Assembly: GCA_036342255.1 (NCBI GenBank)
Contig: JAZAUS010000009.1
Location: 12,972 to 76,971, forward strand
Direction: 5' to 3'
Length of the DNA: 64,000 nucleotides
From: RUG11198 sp036342255
Lineage (GTDB): Bacteria; Bacillota_I; Bacilli_A; RF39; UBA660
Of this stretch, positions 45,460 through 53,959 are shown one piece after another (within the stretch, counting starts at the first letter, position 1; each line of letters begins with the position of its first letter). The position numbers and the translations under genes were made by a program. The notes under the pieces were generated by a model that saw nothing but the letters and a program-made list of their open reading frames with translations, was not told the DNA's origin and made no database searches.

Positions 45460-46437
45460 CTAATCATTATTAAGCTTATCTAAATATTTATTTAATATTC
45501 TCTTAATATCCTCTGCAGTAACAGCCTTAAAGCATTCAACCTTTACCTCAACAGAATCAGGCAATCCCTTTATATACCATGCAATATGACTCCTCATTTC
45601 TAATACTGCCACTTTCTCAGGTTTTATTTCCATCAAATAATCTAAATGTTTAAAACACATTTTGATCCTATCTTCATAACTTATTATTATTGGCTCCAAT
45701 CCTTTATCATAATAATTAACTAAATCCCTAATAAGCCAAGGATTACCAAGTACTCCCCTACCTATCATAATAGCATCAACACCAGTATCAAACATTTTTT
45801 TTGCACTCTCTATATCAACTACATCCCCATTACCAATAACTGGTATAGATACATTTTCTTTAACCATTCTAATTATATCATAATCAACTTTACCACTATA
45901 ACCTTGACTTCTAGTTCTACCATGAACAGTTATCGCACTAGCACCAGCCTTCTCACATATCTTAGCTACCTCAACAGCATTAATATTATTACTATCCCAA
46001 CCACTTCTAATTTTAACAGTTACTGGTACCGGCACAACATCTACAACAGCCTTTACAATATCATAGATCTTATCAGGTTTTTTAAGAAGTGCTGCCCCAG
46101 CTTGAGCTTTAACAGCCACCTTAGGAACTGGACATCCCATATTAATATCTATAATATCCGGTTTCATCTTCTCATACACAATCTTAGCAGCCTCAACAAA
46201 AGAATCCTTATCACTACCAAATATTTGCTGAGCAATAGGTCTCTCATATTCAGTCATATATAACATATCATAAGTTTTATTACTATTATATACTAAAGCC
46301 TTATCACTAACCATCTCAGCATATATAAGCCCTACTCCCATTTCTTTACATATTCTTCTAAAAGCACTATTACATATACCAGCCATAGGTGCCAAAACAA
46401 TATTATTATCTAATTCCAAATTACCAATTTTAAACAT
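45460..46437 (-). CDS. dus: tRNA-dihydrouridine synthase (DusB-like)
   Basis: 325 residues. FMN-dependent TIM barrel that reduces uridines in tRNA D-loops. APMAGICNSAFRRICKEMG at the start, the active-site Cys in INMGCPVPKV (about residue 100), TVKIRSGWD, TVHGRTRSQGYSG, and phosphate-binding IGNGDVVD and MIGRGVLGNPWL are all present. The set matches bacterial DusB. The stop lies 10 nt before the RDD start. Confidence 0.95.
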   Translation of the reverse strand: MFKIGNLELDNNIVLAPMAGICNSAFRRICKEMGVGLIYAEMVSDKALVYNSNKTYDMLYMTEYERPIAQQIFGSDKDSFVEAAKIVYEKMKPDIIDINMGCPVPKVAVKAQAGAALLKKPDKIYDIVKAVVDVVPVPVTVKIRSGWDSNNINAVEVAKICEKAGASAITVHGRTRSQGYSGKVDYDIIRMVKENVSIPVIGNGDVVDIESAKKMFDTGVDAIMIGRGVLGNPWLIRDLVNYYDKGLEPIIISYEDRIKMCFKHLDYLMEIKPEKVAVLEMRSHIAWYIKGLPDSVEVKVECFKAVTAEDIKRILNKYLDKLNND

Positions 46438-46441
46438 CTAA

Positions 46442-47212
46442 TCACCTATTCTTAGCCAACCTTTTTATATCACTTCTATACTTATTATTAAAACCATCTA
46501 CAGTCCTATAAATAAAATTCTCAATATCATTAATATTAAACACTTCTAATTCATCAGCTTCACTATTTAAAGCTTCTTTAAATATATCATTCATCTTATC
46601 TATTACTTCATAAATATTATTATAATCTATTTCTTCAATTCCTGGATTATTAAAATATTTATCTGAAAAATCCTTAAGCTGATCATAATCAAATATAATT
46701 TTATACTTATTAATCAAATACTTATTCATATTAGAATAATCCCTATATAAACCACCAATACTACTACCACTATAAAAATCATTTAATTTAAATATTTTAT
46801 TATTCTTCAAAACCTTAACAAAAATACCATCTTTCTTTATATTAGTTTGTTTCATATCTTTATCCAATGTCTTAATAACATCCTTATATAAATACTCAAA
46901 AAATATTTTATCTGTATACAAATGAAATAAATATCCCATCACAGAATAATCTCTACCAAGTAAATCCTTATACTTATCCCTAAATTTATCAACATTAGGA
47001 ATTTGTATACACTTATCATCATCTTCTTTATTTCTAAAATGCGTAATTAATTTTCTTCTTAATTTCTCATCTCTATCATAATTACTAATTCCCATCGTAT
47101 CAACAACCAAATTACCAAGTCTAAAATTACTCTTATCATAATTGGTAAGTTCACAATCTAAACTTTCTAAAAATTTTTCACCTGCAATATAATGCATCGC
47201 AAAAGAAGCCAT
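46442..47212 (-). CDS. Zinc-dependent phospholipase C-like hydrolase
   Basis: 256 residues. The N-terminal MASFAMHYIAGEKFLE and a central GYLFHLYTDKIFFEYL show the His-x-x-x-G and His-x3-D pattern of Zn-dependent phospholipase C/HD-like helical hydrolases found in Firmicutes. Also RLGNLVVD and ITHFRNKED. No signal peptide, so a cytoplasmic location. Substrate unknown; family call rests on the short N-terminal motif and helical content. 4 nt before dus, same operon. Confidence 0.55.
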   Translation of the reverse strand: MASFAMHYIAGEKFLESLDCELTNYDKSNFRLGNLVVDTMGISNYDRDEKLRRKLITHFRNKEDDDKCIQIPNVDKFRDKYKDLLGRDYSVMGYLFHLYTDKIFFEYLYKDVIKTLDKDMKQTNIKKDGIFVKVLKNNKIFKLNDFYSGSSIGGLYRDYSNMNKYLINKYKIIFDYDQLKDFSDKYFNNPGIEEIDYNNIYEVIDKMNDIFKEALNSEADELEVFNINDIENFIYRTVDGFNNKYRSDIKRLAKNR

Positions 47213-47314
47213 AAAATCACCTCATATTTATAACTATTTTATCATAAAAACAAAATATAAAAAAGTATCTTTATCTATTTATAATTATATACTATAATAA
47301 ATATAGGTGATTAT

Positions 47315-48040
47315 ATGACTAATAATGAAAAAATAAAACTATTAAATAAATATATAGAAGAATCAAACAATATTGTCTTTTTTGGAGGAGCTGGAGTATC
47401 TACCGAAAGTGGCATTAAAGATTTTAGAAGCGTTGATGGATTATACAATGAAAAATATGATTATCCACCTGAAGAAATACTATCACATCATTTCTTTATA
47501 AACAATACAAAAGAATTCTATAAATTCTATAAAGATAAATTAAACTGCTTAAATATAAAACCAAATATTTGCCATAAATACTTAACTAAATTAGAAGAAG
47601 ATGGTAAACTAAAAGCTATCATAACTCAAAATATAGATGGCTTACATCAAAAAGCAAAAAGCAAAAATATATTAGAATTACATGGAACCATCTATGAAAA
47701 TTATTGTATGAAATGTGGAAAATTCTATGAAGCAAAAAAAGTATTTTCATCTCCTAATATACCAAAATGTAGTTGTGGTGGAACTATAAAACCAAATGTT
47801 GTTTTATATGAAGAACCATTAAATGAAAATACTATTACTAAAACAATAGATTATATATCCAATGCAGATTTACTTATAATAGCAGGTACATCCCTAACAG
47901 TATACCCAGCTTCATCATTTATTAGATTCTTCCAAGGAAAACATATGGTAATTATAAATAAAACTATAACACCAATGGATAATATAGCAGAATTAGTAAT
48001 AAATGATTCACTTGGTAACGTATTTAAAAAATTAACTTAA
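47315..48040 (+). CDS. cobB: NAD-dependent protein deacylase (sirtuin)
   Basis: 241 residues. NAD-binding GGAGVSTESGIKDFRSVDGLY, the catalytic His in TQNIDGLHQKA ... LELHGTI, a Cys4 zinc site (CMKC and CSCGG), and VLYEEPL, GTSLTVYP are all intact, as in bacterial Sir2 class III/U proteins. It removes acetyl or other acyl groups from Lys using NAD. AGGTGATT precedes the ATG; TATAAT lies at 47293-47298 with a weak -35. Monocistronic, divergent from the Zn-PLC-like gene. Confidence 0.95.
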   Translation: MTNNEKIKLLNKYIEESNNIVFFGGAGVSTESGIKDFRSVDGLYNEKYDYPPEEILSHHFFINNTKEFYKFYKDKLNCLNIKPNICHKYLTKLEEDGKLKAIITQNIDGLHQKAKSKNILELHGTIYENYCMKCGKFYEAKKVFSSPNIPKCSCGGTIKPNVVLYEEPLNENTITKTIDYISNADLLIIAGTSLTVYPASSFIRFFQGKHMVIINKTITPMDNIAELVINDSLGNVFKKLT

Positions 48041-48069
48041 AAAATCTTTCCAAAATTGAAAGATTTTTT
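48039..48069. terminator. Bidirectional terminator
   Basis: Stem AAAAAATCTTTC / GAAAGATTTTTT, loop CAAAATT, overlapping the cobB stop and next to the HAD gene end. Confidence 0.9.
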
Positions 48070-48578
48070 TATATATTTTTTTTAGCATCTATCTTAAATA
48101 CTCTTTGATAATTTTTATAATTGTATTCATCCCAACAATCAACATTATTACCTTTTCTATCAAAAAACATAGGATAACCTCCAAAAGATTCCCATTCTAC
48201 TAAATTTCTAATGCTATCATCAACTAAAATATTACCATAAGCTCTAACAACATCACATTTACTAATATTAAATGGAACAAGTATAATATTTTGCTTAACC
48301 CCCATTTTTCTAAGATAATTAATCTTAGCAACTCCCTCATTATCCAAAGAATGAACTTTAGTTAATATAGTTGTATCATTACAATCCATATTCTTCAAAA
48401 TGTTTATAGCATCATTTATAATAGGAGATTTCTCCAAAATATACACCCAATTAGCTCTCTCAACATATCTAGCTTCACTATCCCAAGGCATATTATATCT
48501 ATCAGGATAATGTCTCCAATCGTAAAACAATATATCTTCAGTATCTAATATAACACCATCAAAATCTATATATCTCAT
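48069..48578 (-). CDS. HAD-like phosphatase family protein
   Basis: 169 residues from ATG 48578 (GGGAGTGG site; TTG 48581 also possible). N-terminal YIDFDGVILDTED holds the nucleophile pattern D-x-D-G-V. TILTKVHS fits motif II (T), and ILVDDSIRN fits motif III/IV (DD). The small cap region is at about residues 20-75. Similar to small HAD 5'-nucleotidase or phosphatase-like proteins. Substrate unknown. Alone between two terminators. Confidence 0.7.
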   Translation of the reverse strand: MRYIDFDGVILDTEDILFYDWRHYPDRYNMPWDSEARYVERANWVYILEKSPIINDAINILKNMDCNDTTILTKVHSLDNEGVAKINYLRKMGVKQNIILVPFNISKCDVVRAYGNILVDDSIRNLVEWESFGGYPMFFDRKGNNVDCWDEYNYKNYQRVFKIDAKKNI

Positions 48579-48651
48579 CAAACCACTCCCACTACTCCTT
48601 ACACATCCTAAAAATTATATCATAAAATTAATTCAAATATTTAAAGTTAAC

Positions 48652-48678
48652 AAAAAAGAAAGAATAATCTTTCTTTTA
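48652..48678 (-). terminator. Terminator of the GNAT gene
   Basis: Minus strand AAAAGAAAGA-TTAT-TCTTTCTTTTTT, 12 nt behind the GNAT stop. Confidence 0.8.
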
Positions 48679-48690
48679 GACATATAATAC

Positions 48691-49119
48691 TTATTTTTTC
48701 AACCAAACATAAACACCATCTTGATTTTCAGGTTTATACTTCATCCCACATCTAACATAAAAATCTCTATTACCACTAGTTGGTGTACCTTCAATATGAA
48801 ATTGTTCCCCCTCCTTAATAAATGAAGAAGCTTGCTCTAACAGATTGGTTACTACTATTCTACCAAACCCTTGTTTCTGATATTTTGGATTTACCATAAT
48901 ATCAGTTAATAATCCTTTACTCGCATAATCACCTACTATTCTACCAACTGCAATCACATCTTTATCATTTCTCACAGTTACACTACACATCGTATTTTTA
49001 ATCCCCTTTTCAAATTGTTCCACTGGTAAATCTTTCCAACCAATTAATTTCCTTAAATAATAAATATCTTCAGCTTTAATATCATTTACTACTTCATAAT
49101 CCATAACATTTTTCCTCAT
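48691..49119 (-). CDS. GNAT family N-acetyltransferase
   Basis: 142 residues from ATG 49119, 7 nt after AAGGAAGG. The open frame extends to 49362, but that part overlaps the spore-coat-like gene in another frame and lacks a ribosome site. AVGRIVGDYASKGLLTDIMV and QKQGFGRIVVTNLLE give the acetyl-CoA-binding Q/R-x2-G-x-G/A motif; the tail ends in FYVRCGMKYKPENQDG. Small cytoplasmic GNAT of the YgfY/aminoalkylphosphonate-type single-domain group; substrate unknown. Confidence 0.85.
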   Translation of the reverse strand: MRKNVMDYEVVNDIKAEDIYYLRKLIGWKDLPVEQFEKGIKNTMCSVTVRNDKDVIAVGRIVGDYASKGLLTDIMVNPKYQKQGFGRIVVTNLLEQASSFIKEGEQFHIEGTPTSGNRDFYVRCGMKYKPENQDGVYVWLKK

Positions 49120-49154
49120 ATAATCCTTCCTTACATAAATTATAACACAATAAA

Positions 49155-49183
49155 GAAAAATAGAAAAAGTAATCTTTCTATTT
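49155..49183 (-). terminator. Weak terminator of the CotD-like gene
   Basis: Minus strand AAATAGAAA-GATTACTT-TTTCTATTT followed by TTC/TTT. The stem is AT-rich and overlaps the stop. Confidence 0.55.
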
Positions 49184-49498
49184 AAAACAACAACATGATC
49201 CACATTGTACATTAGTACAAGTATTTTCTTCACAACATGTATATCTAGGTTGATAAGTATGTTTATAAACATGATTATTAATAATTCTTGTATTAATAGG
49301 ACATATATGAGGTACTTCATGAACAAAAGTCCTATTAACAACTCTTTCACGTCCAGGTTCAATAACAGGACTCATTACATCTCCAATAGCTTGCTGAAAT
49401 TCACCATCCATATTCATATTACTATTAAAATTCATATTATCATTAACTATATTAATATCTGTATCATCCTGTCTATAATTATCATTACAAGAAAACAT
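49178..49498 (-). CDS. Small His/Cys-rich protein resembling spore coat protein CotD
   Basis: 106 residues, strong AGGAGGTAATATA site before ATG 49498. Asn/Asp-rich first half (NMNFNSNMNMDG), then FVHEVPHICPINTRIINNHV, HTYQPRYTCCEENTC and an end of GSCCCFK. The P-H-I-x-P-x-x-T-x-x-I/V-N-x-H spacing matches the CotD-type spore coat family (PF11122), which has similar His-Pro-His pairs. Seven Cys near the C-terminus. If real it suggests sporulation or a spore-derived coat component; other metal- or disulfide-rich surface proteins are possible. Confidence 0.5.
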   Translation of the reverse strand: MFSCNDNYRQDDTDINIVNDNMNFNSNMNMDGEFQQAIGDVMSPVIEPGRERVVNRTFVHEVPHICPINTRIINNHVYKHTYQPRYTCCEENTCTNVQCGSCCCFK

Positions 49499-49573
49499 TA
49501 TATTACCTCCTATCTATTCTATAATATGAACAAATAGAAATATAACCTATTATAAATATCTATATTATTTAAA

Positions 49574-49617
49574 CAAAAAAAGATTAAAATTATTAAATTA
49601 ATAATTCTAATCTTTTT
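49574..49617 (-). terminator. Terminator of the radical SAM operon
   Basis: Minus strand AAAAAGATTAGAATTATTAA ... TTAATAATTTTAATCTTTTT, nearly palindromic, 16 nt past the last gene of the operon. The terminator at 56670-56708 is similar. Confidence 0.8.
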
Positions 49618-49632
49618 AACAAATACTAATTA

Positions 49633-50676
49633 TTATTTCTTTTTTAAACCTAAATACTTTATATTCTCATTAACTATATCTTTTGTACTTTTAATATCAC
49701 CATCTAGTACATTTTCTACATAATAATCTAAATTATCATATCCCTTCATCCTTACTATTTCCTCTGCCAGTTTTGATTTAAAAAGAGAAGGATGAATCAA
49801 CTTAAACTCAACCCCATATTTTTCTTCTTCTTTCTTTAGTGTCTCAACAATACTATCCAAATATGCTTTACTAGACGAATAAGCCCCATTTGTTACCTTA
49901 TTTTCTAAAGATGCACTAGAACTAACTACTAAAACTTTTGAATTGTTTCTTCTTAAATTAATAGCTAATTCCTTATAAATCTTTAAAAAACTTAATGCAT
50001 TAATAGTTAATAAATTCATAAACTCATCATAATCAGTATCAACTACTTCTTTTTTAGAAGACCTAGCTCCTACACAAAATACAAGCACATCTATTGCAAT
50101 ATTTTTTATTTTTTCAAAGAAATCTTTATTATCAGCTAAAGCATCATAATAATACTGTTCTATATTTGAATAATCCATTTTACTAGTCTTATATGTAGAA
50201 TAAACATTATAATCATTTTGTAAAAAGACATCAGAAAACTCTTTTCCCAAATCTCCACTACCACCAAAAATCAAAACATTTTTATCATTTGGATGATCTC
50301 TATAAAACATCTCTCTAAATTTCATCAACTTAGAGTCAATATTAATGCTCTCTCCATACAATATACACTCATCAATTATATCATTATCCTTTTCACTAAA
50401 TTTAAAAATCTTATTTGGAAAAATAACAATCATTTCTTTTTCAGATACAAAATGAATATAATAGCCATAAGAATATAATGATTTACTCAACTTAATAGAC
50501 AATTCATCAACTTTATCTTTAGGAACTTCAATTTTATATATAATAGTATTATGTTTACCGCCCAACTTATGCTCATATACTTCTTTAGCTATACTTTCAA
50601 GATAATTAAGTAAAGAATAATCTGTAATACTATTCTTTATTATTATACCTTTAAATGTTCCTTTATCAATTGCCAT
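49633..50676 (-). CDS. Short-chain dehydrogenase fused to an N-terminal domain of unknown function
   Basis: 347 residues. Residues 1-120 are an alpha/beta domain (FKGIIIKNSITDYSLLNYLE, YYIHFVSEKEMIVIFPNKIF) resembling small stand-alone hypothetical proteins. Residues 130-347 are an SDR: GGSGDLGKEF (Rossmann), CVGARSS, VVSSSAS (Ser) and AYSSSKAYLD (Tyr-x3-Lys). The SDR is complete for NAD(P)-dependent oxidoreduction. Last gene of the radical SAM operon, 5 nt behind the S66 peptidase gene. Substrate unknown, but it may reduce an intermediate made upstream. Confidence 0.75.
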   Translation of the reverse strand: MAIDKGTFKGIIIKNSITDYSLLNYLESIAKEVYEHKLGGKHNTIIYKIEVPKDKVDELSIKLSKSLYSYGYYIHFVSEKEMIVIFPNKIFKFSEKDNDIIDECILYGESINIDSKLMKFREMFYRDHPNDKNVLIFGGSGDLGKEFSDVFLQNDYNVYSTYKTSKMDYSNIEQYYYDALADNKDFFEKIKNIAIDVLVFCVGARSSKKEVVDTDYDEFMNLLTINALSFLKIYKELAINLRRNNSKVLVVSSSASLENKVTNGAYSSSKAYLDSIVETLKKEEEKYGVEFKLIHPSLFKSKLAEEIVRMKGYDNLDYYVENVLDGDIKSTKDIVNENIKYLGLKKK

Positions 50677-50681
50677 ATTAT

Positions 50682-51629
50682 TTACTTCCTATTCTTCACT
50701 ACTGATTCTTTCACCCTTATTTTACCCAATTTTGTTGTATCAAAACTTACTTTAGCCCCTATTGGTAATGTTAATTTATCTTGAGTATGACCAAAAGGAA
50801 CATTTGCGATAACAGGAAAATCATATTCCATTAATCTTTCTAATACCATATTATAAATTTCTTTATCGTTAGGTTCACAAGATACAAGTTCTCCAACAAT
50901 CATACCCTTCAACTTCTTTAATGCACCAACATCCTTAAAATGAGTTAACATTAAATCAATCTTATCAACTGATTTGCATATGTCTTCCCAAAATAATACT
51001 TTTCCATTCCAATCGGGTTCATATTCAGTTCCTAATAAAGTTTGAATAGAAACTAAATTTCCACCAACTAATACTCCTACTGCCTTTCCATCCTTTAAAC
51101 TTATCCAATTATGCTCTTTATCAACAATATCATGTGCTTTAATTCCATCAGATAACTCACTCCATAAATGCTCATCTGTAAATTTACATAATCCATTATC
51201 CTCACCAAAATCCCAAACTATTGCAGGACCATGAAATGTAATTAACCCTGTTTTAGTATTAATTGCATTTAATACAACTGTTGGATTACTAACACCAACA
51301 AATATTTTTGGATTATCTTTTATTACATCATAATCAAGATACTGTAAAATAGTATTAGCATTCAATCCACCACCAGCACACAAAATACATTTAACACTAT
51401 CATTTTTAAACATATTCATTAAATCAGCTGCCATTTTCTCAGGAGTAGAAGTTATATAACCATTGCTATCCATAACATGCTCACTCAATACAACATTATA
51501 ACCACATTTCTTAAGATAATTAATCCCCTTCTCAAATCTCTCTTTTTGTTCCTTAGCTTCTGGAGCAGAAACTGATACTATTCCAATAGTATCACCTTTC
51601 ATAAGTCTATTTGCCTTAATTAAATCCAT
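50682..51629 (-). CDS. S66 family LD-carboxypeptidase/MccF-like peptidase
   Basis: 315 residues, normal LdcA/MccF length. The nucleophile strand KIFVGVSNPTVVL holds Ser in G-V-S-N-P (LdcA: G-x-S-D-x-T). LFWEDICKSVDKID gives the Glu, and PFGHTQDKLTLPIG the His. Family knowledge: LdcA removes D-Ala from murein tetrapeptides, while MccF cleaves the bond of the aminoacyl-nucleotide antibiotic microcin C7 and gives self-immunity. Position behind a LysRS-like ligase favours a specialised rather than a housekeeping role, though both are possible. AAGGAAAGG site before ATG 51629. Confidence 0.88.
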   Translation of the reverse strand: MDLIKANRLMKGDTIGIVSVSAPEAKEQKERFEKGINYLKKCGYNVVLSEHVMDSNGYITSTPEKMAADLMNMFKNDSVKCILCAGGGLNANTILQYLDYDVIKDNPKIFVGVSNPTVVLNAINTKTGLITFHGPAIVWDFGEDNGLCKFTDEHLWSELSDGIKAHDIVDKEHNWISLKDGKAVGVLVGGNLVSIQTLLGTEYEPDWNGKVLFWEDICKSVDKIDLMLTHFKDVGALKKLKGMIVGELVSCEPNDKEIYNMVLERLMEYDFPVIANVPFGHTQDKLTLPIGAKVSFDTTKLGKIRVKESVVKNRK

Positions 51630-51644
51630 AATTTACCTTTCCTT

Positions 51645-52634
51645 TCATTTCAATATTTTTTTCTTCTTATTATCAAAACAAACAACATCACTAATTATCT
51701 CTTTATTCAATAATAACATAACTAATCTATCAATGCCAATACCTAAAACAGCAGATTCCGGTAATTTTTGTTTAAATATATCTAACAACTCTAAATCAAT
51801 AAGATAATTCTCATTCTCTTTTTCATTTTTTTTACTCAATGTATCAAAATACCATTCCCTTAATTGATTATAATCAGTTAAAGTACTAGACATATTTGCC
51901 AGTTCTAACCCCTTATAATATAACTCATATCTCTCCTTGCCTTTTAATATTGCAGATTTTTTGGCAGGACCTTCAATATCCCAAGGATAATCTCCAATAA
52001 AAACAGGTGTTTCACTATTAGATAAAACAGAATCAACAACAAACGAAATAATAGAATTCTTTTCTAACGCCATTCCTTTCGGTATACCTAATTTAGAAAA
52101 AATATTAATTAACTCATCTTCAGAAAAATTATTTACAGTATTCACACCATAATTACCAATAATATACTCAATTATATCTATTCTAGGCCACTTCCTATCA
52201 ATAAAATTAAAAACTTCTCCAAATTCATTATTAAAACCATTATTAATACAATAATTCATACATCCTTTTATAATTTGTTCCGTTTGATTCATCTTATCAT
52301 AAACATTTGTTCCTTTTTCCATAATCTCCAAAGACGTAAATTCAAACAAATGACTATCATCTACAGAATCATCACGAAAATTAGTCGAAAACTCAAATAT
52401 TTTATCATATCCATAGAATATTAATTTCTTTAATTGTTCAGTAGGAGCTATTCTTAAAAACAATTTAGATGATTCTAAAGGACTAACAACTTTAAATTGT
52501 GTAATAGGTGCTATATCAGCATACCTATTAATTATAGGAGTCCTAACCTCTATATAGTTATCTTTAATAAGCATAGATCTTATATAATTCTCTATCAAAG
52601 ATCTTTTATACATCGTTTCATATTTATTTTCCAT
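51645..52634 (-). CDS. Stand-alone LysRS-like (EpmA/PoxA-type) class II ligase
   Basis: 329 residues from ATG 52634. The stop of the upstream gene and this start share TAATG; the frame extends to 52676 but only inside the upstream gene. Motif 1 YIEVRTPI, motif 2 NFRDDSVDDSHLFEFTSLE, and motif 3 GIGIDRLVMLL of a LysRS-type class II fold; FIGDYPWDIEGPAKKSA and YELYYKGLELAN also match LysRS/EpmA. The OB-fold anticodon domain is absent, so it cannot charge tRNA normally. EpmA (same layout) adenylates lysine or beta-lysine and joins it to EF-P. Here it likely adenylates an amino acid and forms an amide on an unknown acceptor. Confidence 0.85.
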   Translation of the reverse strand: MENKYETMYKRSLIENYIRSMLIKDNYIEVRTPIINRYADIAPITQFKVVSPLESSKLFLRIAPTEQLKKLIFYGYDKIFEFSTNFRDDSVDDSHLFEFTSLEIMEKGTNVYDKMNQTEQIIKGCMNYCINNGFNNEFGEVFNFIDRKWPRIDIIEYIIGNYGVNTVNNFSEDELINIFSKLGIPKGMALEKNSIISFVVDSVLSNSETPVFIGDYPWDIEGPAKKSAILKGKERYELYYKGLELANMSSTLTDYNQLREWYFDTLSKKNEKENENYLIDLELLDIFKQKLPESAVLGIGIDRLVMLLLNKEIISDVVCFDNKKKKILK

Positions 52635-53959
52635 TATTTTTTTCTCACTTTCTTCTTTTCTATCATTACCGTACATTCTTTTACTTTCCTCTCTAAATCT
52701 TTACTAGTCCACGGAGTCATAGATTTATAATAATCAAATTTAGACCATCCTTCAAGCGAATCTGGAGCTTTAAATCCTAACTCTAAAGATTGATCATATA
52801 AACTAGTACCTGGATAAGGAGTATATATATGGACTCTAGTTTCAGGTTTAGTTTCTAAACTCCATAATTTTTCAACAAAACTAAATGTTTCATCTATCTC
52901 TTTATCTGTTTCACCAGGAAAACCAACAATAAATGTATAAGAGCCTAATATCTGATATTTCGATATCATTCGAGCTACATGCATTAATTCTTCTTTTGTC
53001 ACTCTTTTATCCACTATTTCTTTTAATACTCTATTATTACCAGATTCCATTCCCATTAAAAGTCTACTACATCCACTTTTCTTAACCATATCCAATAAAT
53101 TAGATTCTAAACCATTACTAGTACGCAAAATATCACGTGGATTAATAGAAGCAGCCCATTTTATGTTATAATCTTTAATTCTTTCTGCCATTCTAATAGA
53201 CCTTTTAATATCAACAAACCAATCAGCGTCATAAAATTTAATACCATTTACGTTATACTTATCAATTAAAAACTCAATATCAGATAAAATATCTTCTTCC
53301 TTGATTTTAAAATACTTTCTATCATAACATGTTTCATAACAAAACTTACAAGTATATGGACATCCTTGAGAAGCAATATAATTAATCGTACGTGTATTTA
53401 TTGTATTATCATTCTGAATATATTTTTCAATTTCAATTAAATTTATATTATAATTTGGTAAATATAATCCTTTAACCACATTATCAGGTCCAATAATCAA
53501 TCGATTTCCATTATAAAAATAAATACCTGGAACCATATCCATCTTACTTTTATTCATTAAACCATCAATAAAAATTGGAAATTGAAATTGTCCTAAACCC
53601 TTCAATGCATAATCAACAAGTTCATGTTTAGCTGTTTGTTCAGGTAAAACATTTACATGAGGTCCACCAAAAGCAGTTATAATATTATTTTCTTTTACAT
53701 ATTTTGCTATTTTTAAAGCGTTAGATATCTGAGCACCACCTGTCATTATGCTAAATACAACACACATTATATCATTTTTATTTATATCAATATAATTATA
53801 TAAATCAACAACATCACTTTTATTTTGATCAAATATTTTTAATTCTATATTATTATTCATAATAGATGTTCCTAAAGTCAAAATAGAAAATGGAATCCAA
53901 CTATTTGGATAGTTCTCCTCAAATTCAATTTTTGGATAAACAAAAACTACTTTATTCAT
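52634..53959 (-). CDS. B12-binding radical SAM enzyme
   Basis: 441 residues. N-terminal cobalamin-binding-type fold (1-150) with SIMTGGAQI and AFGGPHVNVLPE, radical SAM core with ASQGCPYTCKFCYETCY (Cys at C-x3-C-x2-C, near residue 200) and the SAM-binding GMESG and VGFPGETD motifs. The typical D-x-H-x2-G cobalamin motif is not visible, so B12 may bind loosely or not at all. Class B-type methylases and many natural-product enzymes share this layout. It overlaps the upstream radical SAM gene by 8 nt and the LysRS-like gene by 3 nt. Confidence 0.85.
   Translation of the reverse strand: MNKVVFVYPKIEFEENYPNSWIPFSILTLGTSIMNNNIELKIFDQNKSDVVDLYNYIDINKNDIMCVVFSIMTGGAQISNALKIAKYVKENNIITAFGGPHVNVLPEQTAKHELVDYALKGLGQFQFPIFIDGLMNKSKMDMVPGIYFYNGNRLIIGPDNVVKGLYLPNYNINLIEIEKYIQNDNTINTRTINYIASQGCPYTCKFCYETCYDRKYFKIKEEDILSDIEFLIDKYNVNGIKFYDADWFVDIKRSIRMAERIKDYNIKWAASINPRDILRTSNGLESNLLDMVKKSGCSRLLMGMESGNNRVLKEIVDKRVTKEELMHVARMISKYQILGSYTFIVGFPGETDKEIDETFSFVEKLWSLETKPETRVHIYTPYPGTSLYDQSLELGFKAPDSLEGWSKFDYYKSMTPWTSKDLERKVKECTVMIEKKKVRKK

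Noticed and set aside
49120..49362. Apparent N-terminal extension of the GNAT gene, hydrophobic
   Set aside because: It runs in another frame over the CotD-like gene, which has a strong ribosome site and stop; the GNAT has its own AAGGAAGG site at 49119.
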